From NCBI GenBank assembly GCA_002451165.1, contig DKBH01000107.1, forward strand, positions 1-45,236: a stretch of DNA of 45,236 nt, read 5' to 3'. The position numbers were made by a program, and so were the translations under genes. Each line of letters opens with the position of its first letter. The stretch's first letter is position 1. The DNA is from Nitrospiraceae bacterium UBA6905. GTDB taxonomy: Bacteria; Nitrospirota; Thermodesulfovibrionia; Thermodesulfovibrionales; UBA6898. The notes beneath the pieces were generated by a model. It did not search any database. It had not been told where the DNA came from and saw only the letters and a program-made list of their open reading frames with translations. Shown here piece by piece: positions 7,735 through 16,644 of this stretch.

Positions 7735-7900
7735 ATTAAACCTTTCTTCTGGTATTCCTCACTTTTCGCTTGCCCTCGATTTTGTTGAATGGTAGGTGAA
7801 ATCGAAACTATTTGCCACGGACAAACCTGTGCGGGGTATCAGATGAAAGTGGTATATAACAAAGAAACATTACGCTATTCAATTGCTAGCAGAACGTTAT
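7735..7900. other. Intergenic stretch after the foldback element
   Basis: A/T-rich sequence between the foldback element and the 3' end of the enoyl-CoA hydratase gene. No gene, hairpin terminator or repeat is supported. Confidence 0.35.
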
Positions 7901-7901
7901 A

Positions 7902-8684
7902 TTATCGCCCGTTAAACTTCGGCGAGCGCTTCGCAAGAAACGCCGTTGTCCCCTCCCGAAAGTCCTCTGTAGCAGCAATGAGACCAAAATAATCAGCTCC
8001 GAGCCGGGCTGATTCGTCAATGCTCATATCCATCCCACGGTGCAGCGCCTCCCACGTCATCTTCACCGCAAGCGGCGCCTGGGCAAGAGTCTCCTCCAGA
8101 AGAGCCTCTGCTTCCGGCAGCAATTGCTCCGGCGAAACGACCCTGTTCAGAAGCCCCATCTGCAATGCCTCGTCAGCCGTGATCATCCTGCCCGTCAGGA
8201 GCAGCTCCGCTGCCCTTCCCTTCCCTACGAGACGCGGCAGACGCGTTGTTCCTCCCCAGCCGGCAACAGCTCCGATCCGCACTTCGGGATGGCCGAGCCG
8301 CGCGCTATGGACCGCTACACGAACTGTACAGGCTTCGGCAAGTTCGAGGCCGCCGCCAAGGGCAAAGCCGTTGATTGCCGCCAGCACAACTTTTCCCAGC
8401 GTTTCGATCCTCCCGTATATGTCGACCGCAAGGCGCGCAAGGCCGCGCACCTCAAGAGCGGATGCCGTGCTGAGAAATCCTATATCCGCGCCTGCAGAAA
8501 ATGCCTTGCTGCCGGCACCGGTAATAATGACCGCCCTGATGTTGTCATCAGCTTTCGCAGTGTCCATGACCCGTCCGAGCTCTTGAAGCATCTCCCTGTT
8601 TATGGTGTTAAGAACTTCGGGTCTGTTCAGCGTAAGCAGGGCTACGCCTCGCCTTTTCCGGTACTGCACCAGATCGAATTTCAT
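7902..8684 (-). CDS. Enoyl-CoA hydratase/isomerase family protein
   Basis: A 260-residue crotonase-fold enzyme of normal family length. The oxyanion-hole segment AFSAGAD is at 61-67. Two glutamates in the positions of the hydratase acid/base pair are present: E114 in GGGLELAEA and E134 in GHPEVRIG, 20 residues apart as in the classical enzymes, followed by GWGGTTRLPRLVG. It is therefore likely an active enoyl-CoA hydratase acting on fatty, amino acid or aromatic acyl-CoA; the exact substrate is not visible. GGAGGA lies 7-12 bases before the ATG. It is transcribed away from the ferritin-like gene from its own promoter and has no beta-oxidation neighbours. Confidence 0.92.
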   Translation of the reverse strand: MKFDLVQYRKRRGVALLTLNRPEVLNTINREMLQELGRVMDTAKADDNIRAVIITGAGSKAFSAGADIGFLSTASALEVRGLARLAVDIYGRIETLGKVVLAAINGFALGGGLELAEACTVRVAVHSARLGHPEVRIGAVAGWGGTTRLPRLVGKGRAAELLLTGRMITADEALQMGLLNRVVSPEQLLPEAEALLEETLAQAPLAVKMTWEALHRGMDMSIDESARLGADYFGLIAATEDFREGTTAFLAKRSPKFNGR

Positions 8685-8754
8685 AGGCCGATCCTCCGTT
8701 TACGAGATAGGGTCATTTCCTTCTTCCTCCCATCAAATCACCTGATACTTTGAC

Positions 8755-8783
8755 AGTATACACCATACCTGAGACATTGATAA
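8755..8783 (-). promoter_or_regulatory. Promoter for the enoyl-CoA hydratase gene
   Basis: On the minus strand TTATCA (8778-8783) and TATACT (8755-8760) are 17 bases apart, with a leader of about 60 bases to the ATG at 8684. Confidence 0.45.
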
Positions 8784-8788
8784 TCTCC

Positions 8789-8817
8789 TTGTCTTTTAAT
8801 CCCTTACACACTAAGAT
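8789..8817 (+). promoter_or_regulatory. Promoter for the ferritin-like gene
   Basis: TTGTCT (8789-8794) and TAAGAT (8812-8817) are 17 bases apart, about 45 bases before the ATG at 8863. It diverges from the promoter of the hydratase gene; the two -35 boxes are only 5 bases apart. Confidence 0.45.
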
Positions 8818-8862
8818 GAAAGAAAGAAGCGATATACCCCATGCTCTTTAAAGGAGGACCAT

Positions 8863-9345
8863 ATGAATATTTTTGAATATGCAATGCAGATGGAAAAGGA
8901 CGGGGAGGAATACTATCGTGCACTCGCCGCCAAGACACCGCATAAGGGCATACAACACATCTGTGAAATGCTTGCCGATGCTGAGGTGATCCACTACACT
9001 ATATTTCGTGGCTTGGAGAAGCGCGAACAGGTTACTCTGCCGGATGCGGCCGGCCTTGCCGGCATAAAAAATATATTTGCCCGCCTGAAAGAAGAAGGCC
9101 CGCAGAGCGTGGATGCCTCCCAGGCTGACCTTTATCGGAAGGCCCAGGACATAGAGGTAAAATCTCGTGACTTCTACCTTGAAAAAGCAGGGGAGTCGAC
9201 TGACGACCGAGAAAAGGCCGTTCTTAAGAAGATCGCCGCTGAGGAACAGAAGCATTATCTTATCCTCGAAAATATCATTGAATTCGTCACCGGTCCCGGC
9301 ACGTGGCTCGAAGACCCCGAATGGTATCATCTGGAGGAGTATTAA
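8863..9345 (+). CDS. Rubrerythrin-like ferritin-fold diiron protein
   Basis: A 160-residue four-helix-bundle protein. Carboxylate and histidine ligands are in the expected places: E15/E16 in helix A, E41xxH44 in helix B, E98 in helix C and E128xxH131 in helix D. This fits the rubrerythrin/ferritin-like superfamily, which reduces peroxide or handles iron in anaerobes. The C-terminal rubredoxin domain with its CxxC pairs is absent, so an external electron donor would be needed. The acidic and aromatic tail (WLEDPEWYHLEEY) is notable. AAAGGAGG sits 6 bases before the ATG. The gene stands alone; a role in oxidative stress defence is inferred from family and from the oxygen-sensitive NifJ nearby. 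Confidence 0.88.
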   Translation: MNIFEYAMQMEKDGEEYYRALAAKTPHKGIQHICEMLADAEVIHYTIFRGLEKREQVTLPDAAGLAGIKNIFARLKEEGPQSVDASQADLYRKAQDIEVKSRDFYLEKAGESTDDREKAVLKKIAAEEQKHYLILENIIEFVTGPGTWLEDPEWYHLEEY

Positions 9346-9656
9346 GAAGAGACGAAAGGCGTCCGGTGTAAGTTATTAGGTCAAAGACGTTGGGCCAAAG
9401 ACATCATACAGAAATCAATACTACCTAACATTAGAATATGCTTTGTCGACAGGCCATGGTGATATGAGGCAAACCGGCGCATAGATTCAAGAGCGCACCG
9501 AAAGCCTAACCCGTAAGCCTCATCCTGAAAATCAGCGCTCGGATCAGTGCTGGTAAGTCCCAAAGAGTCTTCGGGATACTGCTATCGCCATGGCAGGCTG
9601 TTCGGCATATCTGCCCTGGCCGCACATCCCCCTGAACTTCAAGTTAAACCGTTATA
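9346..9656. other. Intergenic stretch between convergent genes
   Basis: About 310 bases between the ferritin-like gene and nifJ. Only short frames and an imperfect inverted repeat around 9531-9550 (CAGCGCT/AGTGCTG) are present. I see no gene. Confidence 0.35.
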
Positions 9657-12600
9657 TCATGCCTTCCACTTTGCAAGGTGCTTGAGGTATTCCCAGCGCC
9701 TTTTCACATCAGCCTCAGCCCGCTGCATAAGTTCCTCTGCCATCGCCTGATTGGTCAGTTTTAATGCCCGGTAGCGGTTTTCGTTGTAGGCATATTCGGA
9801 AAAGGTAAGTGTGGGCTCCTTGCTGTCGATGACAAGCGGTGGCTTCCCCTCAGCCTCAAGCAGTGGATTATATCTGAAGAGCGGCCAGTGACCGCAGGCA
9901 ACAGCCCGCTTCTGCTCCTCAACACCCTTTGCCATGTCAATGCCCTGGGCAATACAGGTCGCATAGGCAACGATAAGAGAAGATCCCTGATAGGCCTCTG
10001 CTTCGAGCAGTGCCTTGATAGCCTGCGCCTGGTTCGCCCCAAACGCTACCTGGGCGACATAGACATTGCCGTACGTGGTCATGATGGCGCCTATGCTCTT
10101 TTTGGGCATCCTCTTCCCTGCCGCGGCAAACTGGGCCATAGCGGCAAGAGGGGTGGATTTAGACATCTGACCGCCGGTGTTTGAGTAAACCTCGGTGTCA
10201 AGGATAAGGATGTTAATGTTCTCCCCTGATGCCAGGACATGATCGAGACCGCCATAACCGATATCATACGCCCACCCGTCTCCGCCGACCGCCCATACCG
10301 ACTTCTTCACCAGGTAATCGGCAAGGGACTGAAACCCTTTTCCCTCCTGTGAGGCGTCATTGGCGATGACCTTCTTAAGCTCATTGATCCGCGCTCTTTG
10401 TTCTTCAACCGCCAGTTGGTCTGATTGGCCCGCATTCATGATTGCCTCAAAGAGTTCACGGTGATGCAGATGCTCGGGTTTTGCCATGAGCCGCGAGAGC
10501 AGCTCGATCCCCTGCTCACGGAATTTTGATACGGCCTGCCTCATGCCGAGACCGAACTCGGCATTGTCCTCGAAAAGGGAATTCGACCAGCACGGTCCTC
10601 TGCCGTCAGCCCGTTTCGTATAGGGTGTCGTGGGCAGATTACCGCCATAGATCGAACTGCAGCCGGTGGCATTGGCTATCATGAGCCGGTCACCAAAGAG
10701 CTGGGTAAGAAGCTTGATATAGGGCGTCTCGCCGCAGCCGGCACAAGCGCTGTGATATTCGAAAAGGGGGCGTACCAACTGGCTTCCCTTGACCGTGCTG
10801 ATCGCTATTCGCGAACGGTCCGTTTCGGGCAGACTGAGAAAGAATGCATAATTTTCCGCCTCCTGAGCGCGGAACTGTTCCTGAGACCTCATATTGATAG
10901 CCTTATAATCGGGCATCTTTTGCCCTTCGGCATCTTTTTTATGGGCAGGGCATACATAGACGCACGAACCGCAACCGGTGCAGTCTTCCGGCGCAACCTG
11001 CACGGTGAATGCAAGCCCCTGAAAATCCTTGCCCTTCGCGTCAGCATGCCTGAATGCCGGAGGAGCGGCCTTGAGCAATGTTGGTACATAGGCCTTTATT
11101 CTGATCGTGGCATGGGGACAGACGAAAGAGCATTGTCCGCACTGAATGCAGACTTCGGGGTCCCAGAGGGGAATATGCACCCCGATATTGCGCTTTTCGT
11201 ATTGCGTCGTTCCGGTTGGCCACGTGCCGTCAGATGGAACGGCCGAGACCGGGAGCATATCCCCCTTGCCCTCGATCATCCTCGCAGTCACCTCCCTGAC
11301 GAACTCCGGGGCGTCATCCGGCACGGCTTTCCTCATCCGGATTTTTCCTTCAACTCTTCCGGGTACCGGAACTTCGACAATGTTCTGAAGGGCCTTGTCT
11401 ACTGCAGCGTAGTTCATTTCGACGACGGCACTGCCCTTTTTCCCATAGGTCTTCTTTATTTCGGTCTTGATCGCCGTAATCGCCTCTTCCTTAGGAATGA
11501 TGCCGGCAATGACAAAGAAGGCCGTCTGCATGATCATATTGATCCTTGCCCCAAGTCCCAGTTCTTCCGCAAGCAGCAGGGCATCGATGATGAAGAACCG
11601 TATCTCTTTCTTTATCATCTGCTCCTGCATCTCCATCGGCAGCGTCTCCCATACTTCGTCTTTCGTATGCGACGTGGTCAGGAGAAAAACGGCTCCATCT
11701 TCGGCCGCGGACAGCATATCGTACTTTTCAAGGAACGACGTGTTATGGCAGGCGATGAAATTCGCCCGGGGCACAAGATAGGGACGGCTGATCTTCTCCT
11801 TCCCGAACCTCAGATGGGAAATGGTCATGGCCCCGGACTTCTTCGAATCATAGACAAAATACCCCTGGGCATAGTTGTCTGTTTCGGCGCCGATGATCTT
11901 GATAGTATTCTTATTGGCCCCCACGGTTCCGTCAGAACCAAGTCCATAGAAAAGCGCCCGGAAAATACCCTTGCCTTCAATGCCGAACCCCGGGTCATAG
12001 GCGAGACTGGTAGCGGTCACGTCATCGTGAATGCCGATCGTAAAATGGTTCTTCGGCCGCGGCGCCGTAAGATTGTCGAACACCGCCTTTACCATGGCGG
12101 GGGTAAAGTCTTTTGATCCGAGACCGTAACGGCCTCCGACAACAACCGGGTAGTGAGCAAAGGCCGTATCCCCATTTTCCAGCGCTTCGCCAATGGCAGT
12201 CCGCACGTCAAGATAGAGAGGTTCGCCTATTGCGCCGGGCTCTTTTGTTCTGTCGAGCACGGCGATGGCCTTCACCGTGGCAGGAATCGCCCGTGCAAAC
12301 GCACCAATGGCAAAGGGTCTGAACAACCGCACCTGCACGAGGCCGAGCCGTTCACCCGTCGCGTTCAGGGCATCGATGGTGCTCATAATTGTCTCTCCGG
12401 CAGACCCCATCACGACAATGACACGTTCTGCATCAGGTGCGCCGTAGAAGTCAAAAAGCCGGTAATGGCGACCGGTCATGTCAGCAAAGGTGTTCATGGC
12501 GCTCTGAACAGCGTCTGGTGTCGTCTCGTAGAACCGGTTTACCGTCTCCCTGCCCTGAAAATACACATCCGGATTCTGTGCAGTACCCCGTATGGCGGGC

Positions 12601-13235
12601 CGATCCGGCGTCAATCCCCGCATGCGATGCGCAATGACCAAATCCTCATCGATCATCGCTCGCATGTCGTCAAGGGTAAGCTCCTCGATCTTCTGTATTT
12701 CGTGGGACGTGCGGAATCCGTCAAAAAAATGTACAAAGGGAACACGCGATGCGAGCGTTGCTGCCTGCGCAATGAGCGCCATGTCCATGGCCTCCTGCAC
12801 GTTCCGGGAACAAAGCATGGCAAAACCGGTGGATCGGGCAGCCATCACGTCTGAATGGTCGCCAAAGATCGATAGCCCCTGACACGCCAGCGACCGGGCG
12901 GTCACATGGAAGACCGTCGGTGTGAGTTCTCCAGCGATCTTGTACATATTCGGTATGATCAGCAGGAGTCCCTGCGATGCGGAGATCGTAGCAGCAACAG
13001 CGCCCGCGGTAAGCGAGCCGTGGACTGCGCCGGCAACGCCTGCCTCTGACTGCATTTGGCTCACCTTCGGCACCGACCCCCAGATGTTCACCTTGCCGGC
13101 AGCGGACTTCGCATCGCATATTTCGGCAATAGGAGACGAAGGGGTTATAGGATAGATCGTAATGATCTCATTCACTGCATGGACTACATGGGCGCAGGCA
13201 GTGCAACCGTCGATTGTTACCATTCTTCTTGCCAT
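9657..13235 (-). CDS. nifJ: Pyruvate:ferredoxin (flavodoxin) oxidoreductase
   Basis: A 1192-residue single-chain enzyme that oxidises pyruvate with CoA to acetyl-CoA and CO2 and reduces ferredoxin or flavodoxin; the reverse reaction is possible. Length and domain order fit: an N-terminal pyrimidine-binding domain (YPITPSSP near 28), domain II, the EKR and ferredoxin region with two 4Fe-4S motifs (C696, C699, C702, C706 and C752, C755, C758, C762), and a C-terminal thiamine-diphosphate domain with the third cluster's CAGCGETPY, and GDGWAYDIGYGGLDH. All cluster cysteines in these motifs are intact. GGGGGA precedes the ATG closely. It is transcribed alone on the minus strand. It implies an anaerobic or micro-aerobic central metabolism with low-potential electron carriers. 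Confidence 0.97.
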   Translation of the reverse strand: MARRMVTIDGCTACAHVVHAVNEIITIYPITPSSPIAEICDAKSAAGKVNIWGSVPKVSQMQSEAGVAGAVHGSLTAGAVAATISASQGLLLIIPNMYKIAGELTPTVFHVTARSLACQGLSIFGDHSDVMAARSTGFAMLCSRNVQEAMDMALIAQAATLASRVPFVHFFDGFRTSHEIQKIEELTLDDMRAMIDEDLVIAHRMRGLTPDRPAIRGTAQNPDVYFQGRETVNRFYETTPDAVQSAMNTFADMTGRHYRLFDFYGAPDAERVIVVMGSAGETIMSTIDALNATGERLGLVQVRLFRPFAIGAFARAIPATVKAIAVLDRTKEPGAIGEPLYLDVRTAIGEALENGDTAFAHYPVVVGGRYGLGSKDFTPAMVKAVFDNLTAPRPKNHFTIGIHDDVTATSLAYDPGFGIEGKGIFRALFYGLGSDGTVGANKNTIKIIGAETDNYAQGYFVYDSKKSGAMTISHLRFGKEKISRPYLVPRANFIACHNTSFLEKYDMLSAAEDGAVFLLTTSHTKDEVWETLPMEMQEQMIKKEIRFFIIDALLLAEELGLGARINMIMQTAFFVIAGIIPKEEAITAIKTEIKKTYGKKGSAVVEMNYAAVDKALQNIVEVPVPGRVEGKIRMRKAVPDDAPEFVREVTARMIEGKGDMLPVSAVPSDGTWPTGTTQYEKRNIGVHIPLWDPEVCIQCGQCSFVCPHATIRIKAYVPTLLKAAPPAFRHADAKGKDFQGLAFTVQVAPEDCTGCGSCVYVCPAHKKDAEGQKMPDYKAINMRSQEQFRAQEAENYAFFLSLPETDRSRIAISTVKGSQLVRPLFEYHSACAGCGETPYIKLLTQLFGDRLMIANATGCSSIYGGNLPTTPYTKRADGRGPCWSNSLFEDNAEFGLGMRQAVSKFREQGIELLSRLMAKPEHLHHRELFEAIMNAGQSDQLAVEEQRARINELKKVIANDASQEGKGFQSLADYLVKKSVWAVGGDGWAYDIGYGGLDHVLASGENINILILDTEVYSNTGGQMSKSTPLAAMAQFAAAGKRMPKKSIGAIMTTYGNVYVAQVAFGANQAQAIKALLEAEAYQGSSLIVAYATCIAQGIDMAKGVEEQKRAVACGHWPLFRYNPLLEAEGKPPLVIDSKEPTLTFSEYAYNENRYRALKLTNQAMAEELMQRAEADVKRRWEYLKHLAKWKA

Positions 13236-13477
13236 TGGTTCCCCCGTTGTTTAGAGATTACTTAACATTGCTCACGTCGTTAGGAAATTGCTGATAGCAC
13301 GAATGTTCTTCTATGGCCATACCGGGATATCCTGCAATGAGTGTCCTGCATCCGCGGGCTCATACCTCCGCCCACTCCTCGCGCATTCTGCCGCCCTGCG
13401 CGGTGAGCCTGCGCCAACACCGGAAAAACTTCAGCAGCCGCTCTTCCTTTTCAGGCCGCGAATGAGTTCATGCAGCG

Positions 13478-14014
13478 TCAGTCTCCGATTACCCTTAGGC
13501 TGCTTGCTTGAGGACCCTTGGCGCCCCTCTCTTCAGCGAACCGCACTTTCATACCGAGTTTCAGTTTTTCGAAGTCACGGTTCAGAATACTGTTGCGGTG
13601 AAAAAAGACCTCACCGCCGTCGGGCTTGGTAAGAAACCCATACCCTTTATCAGGGAAGAGAGCGGTTATCTTTCCCTGCGGCGACTCTTCATGGTACTTT
13701 ACCTCTCTGCGGAGATGTTCAAGATAGTCCTCAAGCCTGCGCTTCGCTGCATTAAACGAGTCCCGTATAGCAACATACAGATCCTCATTAGGCTCCCGTT
13801 TGACCACGATCTCGGTGCCGGGGACCTTAAGGTCGATATTAACATTATAGAGTCTGCCGTCATGAGAATGACGGTGCGGAGATTCGACCACAACACGGCA
13901 CTTCAGAATTTGGTCGCAGAAGTTTTCGAGTTTTTCCACCTTTTCCGTGATCTCTGCCTTGATTGCATCAGTGAGTTCGAAGTTGCGCGACGTAATCTGC
14001 AATGAAAGCTTCAT
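13478..14014 (-). CDS. hpf: HPF-type ribosome hibernation factor fused to a cold-shock domain
   Basis: A 178-residue protein started at ATG 14014: GGAGG lies just upstream and a consensus promoter overlaps the longer upstream frame. Residues 1-105 are an S30AE/HPF domain (LQITSRNFELTDAIKAEI, NVNIDLKVPG, EDLYVAIRDSFNAAKRRLEDY), which binds the decoding centre of the 30S subunit and silences ribosomes in stationary phase or stress. Residues about 113-175 are a cold-shock domain with RNP1-like KGYGFL (123-128) and RNP2-like EVFFHRNSI (135-143), a single-stranded RNA-binding fold. The usual long-HPF C-terminal dimerisation domain is replaced by this domain, so it probably holds RNA rather than forming 100S dimers; that is inference. 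Similar fusions exist in some other bacteria. Confidence 0.9.
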   Translation of the reverse strand: MKLSLQITSRNFELTDAIKAEITEKVEKLENFCDQILKCRVVVESPHRHSHDGRLYNVNIDLKVPGTEIVVKREPNEDLYVAIRDSFNAAKRRLEDYLEHLRREVKYHEESPQGKITALFPDKGYGFLTKPDGGEVFFHRNSILNRDFEKLKLGMKVRFAEERGAKGPQASSLRVIGD

Positions 14015-14054
14015 GACCTTCCTCCAGGAGATAAAGTGTAGGTACCCCAATCTC

Positions 14055-14083
14055 ATCCTATCAGGCGGCAGATGTCCTGTCAA
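14055..14083 (-). promoter_or_regulatory. Consensus promoter for the HPF-cold-shock gene
   Basis: On the minus strand TTGACA (14078-14083) and TAGGAT (14055-14060) are exactly 17 bases apart. The predicted transcript start near 14048 supports the translation start at 14014 with a leader of about 34 bases. Confidence 0.7.
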
Positions 14084-14111
14084 CACTGGGGAAAACAGTC
14101 ACGTTCACGGA

Positions 14112-14140
14112 TTGACGCGATACGCGGAGAAGACTAGAAT
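14112..14140 (+). promoter_or_regulatory. Promoter for the holin-4-type membrane protein gene
   Basis: TTGACG (14112-14117) and TAGAAT (14135-14140) are 17 bases apart. The expected start of transcription falls on or next to the ATG at 14147, so the message may be leaderless. Confidence 0.55.
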
Positions 14141-14146
14141 ATCTTC

Positions 14147-14518
14147 ATGCAACAGGCATACATCAAATGGATCATGAATACGATAGCCATCATACTTGCC
14201 ATCAAGTTCGTTCCGGGTATCGTCTATTCCGGAGCATGGTGGGGCATATTACTCGTCAGCATGATCTTCGGTCTCGTGAATACAGTCATCAGGCCGCTGG
14301 TCACGCTCTTTACCTTTCCGCTGCTCATCGTGTCTCTCGGGCTTTTCACCTTTATCATTAACGCGATGATGCTCAGTCTCACTTCATGGCTTTCCGAAAG
14401 CATGCATATCGGCTTTCGCGTGGAGGGGTTTAAGGCCGCCTTTTGGGGTTCGCTCGTCATCAGCATTGTAAGCCTGTTGCTGGGCTGCCTCATGCCACCG
14501 GAGGAGAAACGGGATTAG
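14147..14518 (+). CDS. Phage holin family 4 (PF04020-type) membrane protein
   Basis: A 123-residue protein that is nearly all membrane: hydrophobic segments at about 8-25, 31-50, 54-77 and 94-113. The motif GLVNTVIRPLVTLFTFPLLIVSLGLF is typical of the superfamily 4 group of chromosomal membrane proteins named after holins, most of which are not phage genes and have no proven function. No other phage gene is near. There is no Shine-Dalgarno before 14147 and the promoter lies 6 bases upstream, so either translation is leaderless or it starts at ATG 14174 (MNTIAI). It is divergent from the HPF gene. Confidence 0.82.
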   Translation: MQQAYIKWIMNTIAIILAIKFVPGIVYSGAWWGILLVSMIFGLVNTVIRPLVTLFTFPLLIVSLGLFTFIINAMMLSLTSWLSESMHIGFRVEGFKAAFWGSLVISIVSLLLGCLMPPEEKRD

Positions 14519-14709
14519 CGCGTTTCCCCCGGTCTTGCTGCCGTATCATGCCCTACTATTATTTCTATGTACCGAATCGCATGCATTAGACGTTCATGTG
14601 ACAGTGCCTCGTGTGTCTCGATTATCAGCCAGGGAGTGATTCTTCATATTAGGTTGCGTGGAATACAAAGCGTAGCACTAACACATCCGCGAGGGATAAA
14701 CAATAGCAA

Positions 14710-15693
14710 TTAAAATGCCGGTCTCTGCTTCCTTTTTTTTAACTTTTTTGCCCGGCTCTTTTTTGAAACAGCGGCCTTTTTCATGCTCGCGGCGTCGTAA
14801 TCGGATTTTACGATATAGACAACCGGTTCCTCAAGCTCACGGATAACCTTCTCGCCGAATGCCATGAGATGTTCAGTCTCTTCCCAGAGCAGGTCTCTGC
14901 TTGGCGTGCCGAGCAGAGCCACAATGATCGTGTCAGTTTCCCGTTCCCCTGCGCCGACAAAGCAGTGGCGGGCCTCACGCGTATATCCTGTCTTGCCGGC
15001 AAGGAACTCCTCGTCTGACCAGAGGAGCCTGTTCGTATTTCTTATGAATGTGGTCTTGCCTTCCTCCGTAGAGAGCTCTGCAACGCGAGTCCCGAGAATA
15101 TCTTTCAGCAGCGGATGCTGGATCGCTTCCCGCATAATCTCTGCCAGGTCATAGGCGGTAATATGCTGTCCGCTGCCGGGAAGGCCGTTGGCGTTAATAA
15201 ATCGGGTATCATACAGACCGAGATCACGTACCCTCCTGTTCATCAGGGCGACAAACTCTTCCTCTGAACCTGCCACGGCCTCGGCAAGTGCAACGGCTGC
15301 GTCGTTCGCCGATCTGATAAGTGCAGCATTCAGCAGTGTTTCTATGGTAACGGTATCGTTCTTCTTCAGCCCTATTTTCGTTGGAGGTGCAGCTGCTGCG
15401 CGATGGCTTACCGTGACAACATCATGTATATCTGCCCTATCGACGACTATCAGTGCTGTCATCAATTTAGTCGTACTGGCAGGCATCAGCCTGAGGTCGG
15501 GATTCTTCGCAAAGAGTACCCTGCCGGTCGCCGCATCCATGACTACGGCAGCCCTCGACCTAATATCGTCAGCAGATACTGGGGAAGCAAGGCAAAGGAA
15601 TACCAACGTCAGAAAAACCAGAACGGCAAGACATGAATCGGCATATTTCGTCCTGGATAAGAGCGGCCTTATGTTCTGATTGCAAGATTTCAT
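14710..15693 (-). CDS. D-alanyl-D-alanine carboxypeptidase (peptidase S11, PBP5-like)
   Basis: A 327-residue exported enzyme that trims the terminal D-alanine of peptidoglycan peptides. The three penicillin-binding motifs are complete: STTK at 73-76 with the nucleophile serine, SAN at 128-130, and KTG at 234-236. A hydrophobic signal or anchor covers about residues 18-38, with likely cleavage after VSA around residue 40. The protein is shorter than classical PBP5: the beta-rich C-terminal domain and amphipathic anchor are replaced by a short, strongly basic tail (KKSRAKKLKKRKQ). A GAGG lies a few bases before the ATG. It is transcribed alone. Confidence 0.93.
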   Translation of the reverse strand: MKSCNQNIRPLLSRTKYADSCLAVLVFLTLVFLCLASPVSADDIRSRAAVVMDAATGRVLFAKNPDLRLMPASTTKLMTALIVVDRADIHDVVTVSHRAAAAPPTKIGLKKNDTVTIETLLNAALIRSANDAAVALAEAVAGSEEEFVALMNRRVRDLGLYDTRFINANGLPGSGQHITAYDLAEIMREAIQHPLLKDILGTRVAELSTEEGKTTFIRNTNRLLWSDEEFLAGKTGYTREARHCFVGAGERETDTIIVALLGTPSRDLLWEETEHLMAFGEKVIRELEEPVVYIVKSDYDAASMKKAAVSKKSRAKKLKKRKQRPAF

Positions 15694-15948
15694 GGCCTCA
15701 TATCAATATTAATATCGGAAAGTCTACTAGTTTTATATATGAAAATGCAAAAATATTCTGTAATCACGATCACGTATGCCGTCATCCACAAGAGCTCACC
15801 GCATGAGCAACAACCTGCCGACACGTGGATCGCGATGCATCGTCTCTCTGGTCGGTGAAGGGCTAAAGACCTTCACAATAGGTCCCTCACTCGCGGCATC
15901 ATCGCCGGTCGGTCAGAACATCCACCACATAAGAAAAGTGTATCACGA

Positions 15949-16644
15949 TCAGAGATAACTAATCTCATCTTTTTGTTCTTCACTTTTCATCTTTTTTTCG
16001 AGATACTCTTTCGCCATATCTCTGCCGCCGAGGCCGAAGGCCAGAGAGAGCGCCAGCACAATGCCCCCAAAAATAATAGCAAACGCTATGATAATTGTTC
16101 CGCTGCCAATGCCAAGCTGCTCCAGCGCCATGGTCACGGCAAGGAGAAAAACGGTCAGACGCACGAGCTTGCCTATCATGCCGGAGACCTTCAATCCCGC
16201 ATTCACCGATGCAATGAGCGCTGCTCTGCCAAGAAAATTGCTGAGCATGTAGCCGAAGAGCAGAACCAAGGCTGCGACAAAGATGTTGGGCAGATAGAGA
16301 AAGAACTGCTCAAGCAGTTGTTCTACGGAAGGAACATCCAATGCACGCAGTGACATGACAACAAAGACGAAGAGCGTGAGCCAGCCAATCCCTTTGCCGA
16401 TAATAACCGAGATCGGCTCCTTGATGCCTCCCTTGTGGAGCGACTCGGTCAGCCCTATGCGTTCAAAGTGCTTGTCTACATGCAGCGCAAGGAACAGGCG
16501 GCCGAAAACCTTTCTCATCAGGCCGGCAACGGCGATGCCGACGATCAGAATGAGGACTGATGTGAGCAGGTTCGGCAGAAACTGTACGATCTTTTCGAAG
16601 AGCCGCTCGAAAGGTTCGATGACTATCCTCTCGAAAGTATTCAT
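15949..16644 (-). CDS. Mechanosensitive-channel-like membrane protein (TM-helix repeat type)
   Basis: A 231-residue membrane protein started at ATG 16644, where AAAGGAGG lies 6 bases upstream and the ATG overlaps the upstream stop codon (ATGA). It has four to five hydrophobic helices with the repeated pattern LPNLLTSVLILIVGIAVAG (near 23) and LPNIFVAALVLLFGYMLS (near 115), and glycine-rich FAIIFGGIVLALSLAFGLGG near the end. This fits the PF05552-type TM-helix family related to small-conductance mechanosensitive channels (CmpX-like). The C-terminal MscS beta domain is missing. As the last gene of the solute-synthesis run, it is likely to release solutes or sense membrane tension. Confidence 0.82.
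   Translation of the reverse strand: MNTFERIVIEPFERLFEKIVQFLPNLLTSVLILIVGIAVAGLMRKVFGRLFLALHVDKHFERIGLTESLHKGGIKEPISVIIGKGIGWLTLFVFVVMSLRALDVPSVEQLLEQFFLYLPNIFVAALVLLFGYMLSNFLGRAALIASVNAGLKVSGMIGKLVRLTVFLLAVTMALEQLGIGSGTIIIAFAIIFGGIVLALSLAFGLGGRDMAKEYLEKKMKSEEQKDEISYL

Noticed and set aside
7499..7795. 98-codon plus-strand frame across the foldback element
   Set aside because: Its codons are produced by the inverted repeats; composition is not protein-like and no family is recognised. I treat the region as non-coding.
10752..12116. 454-codon plus-strand frame opposite nifJ
   Set aside because: A long shadow frame caused by the codon bias of nifJ on the other strand. No ribosome binding site and no domain; nifJ is complete.
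14147..14518. Prophage signal from the holin-4-type protein
   Set aside because: The family is mostly chromosomal and no endolysin, capsid, integrase or other phage gene is nearby.
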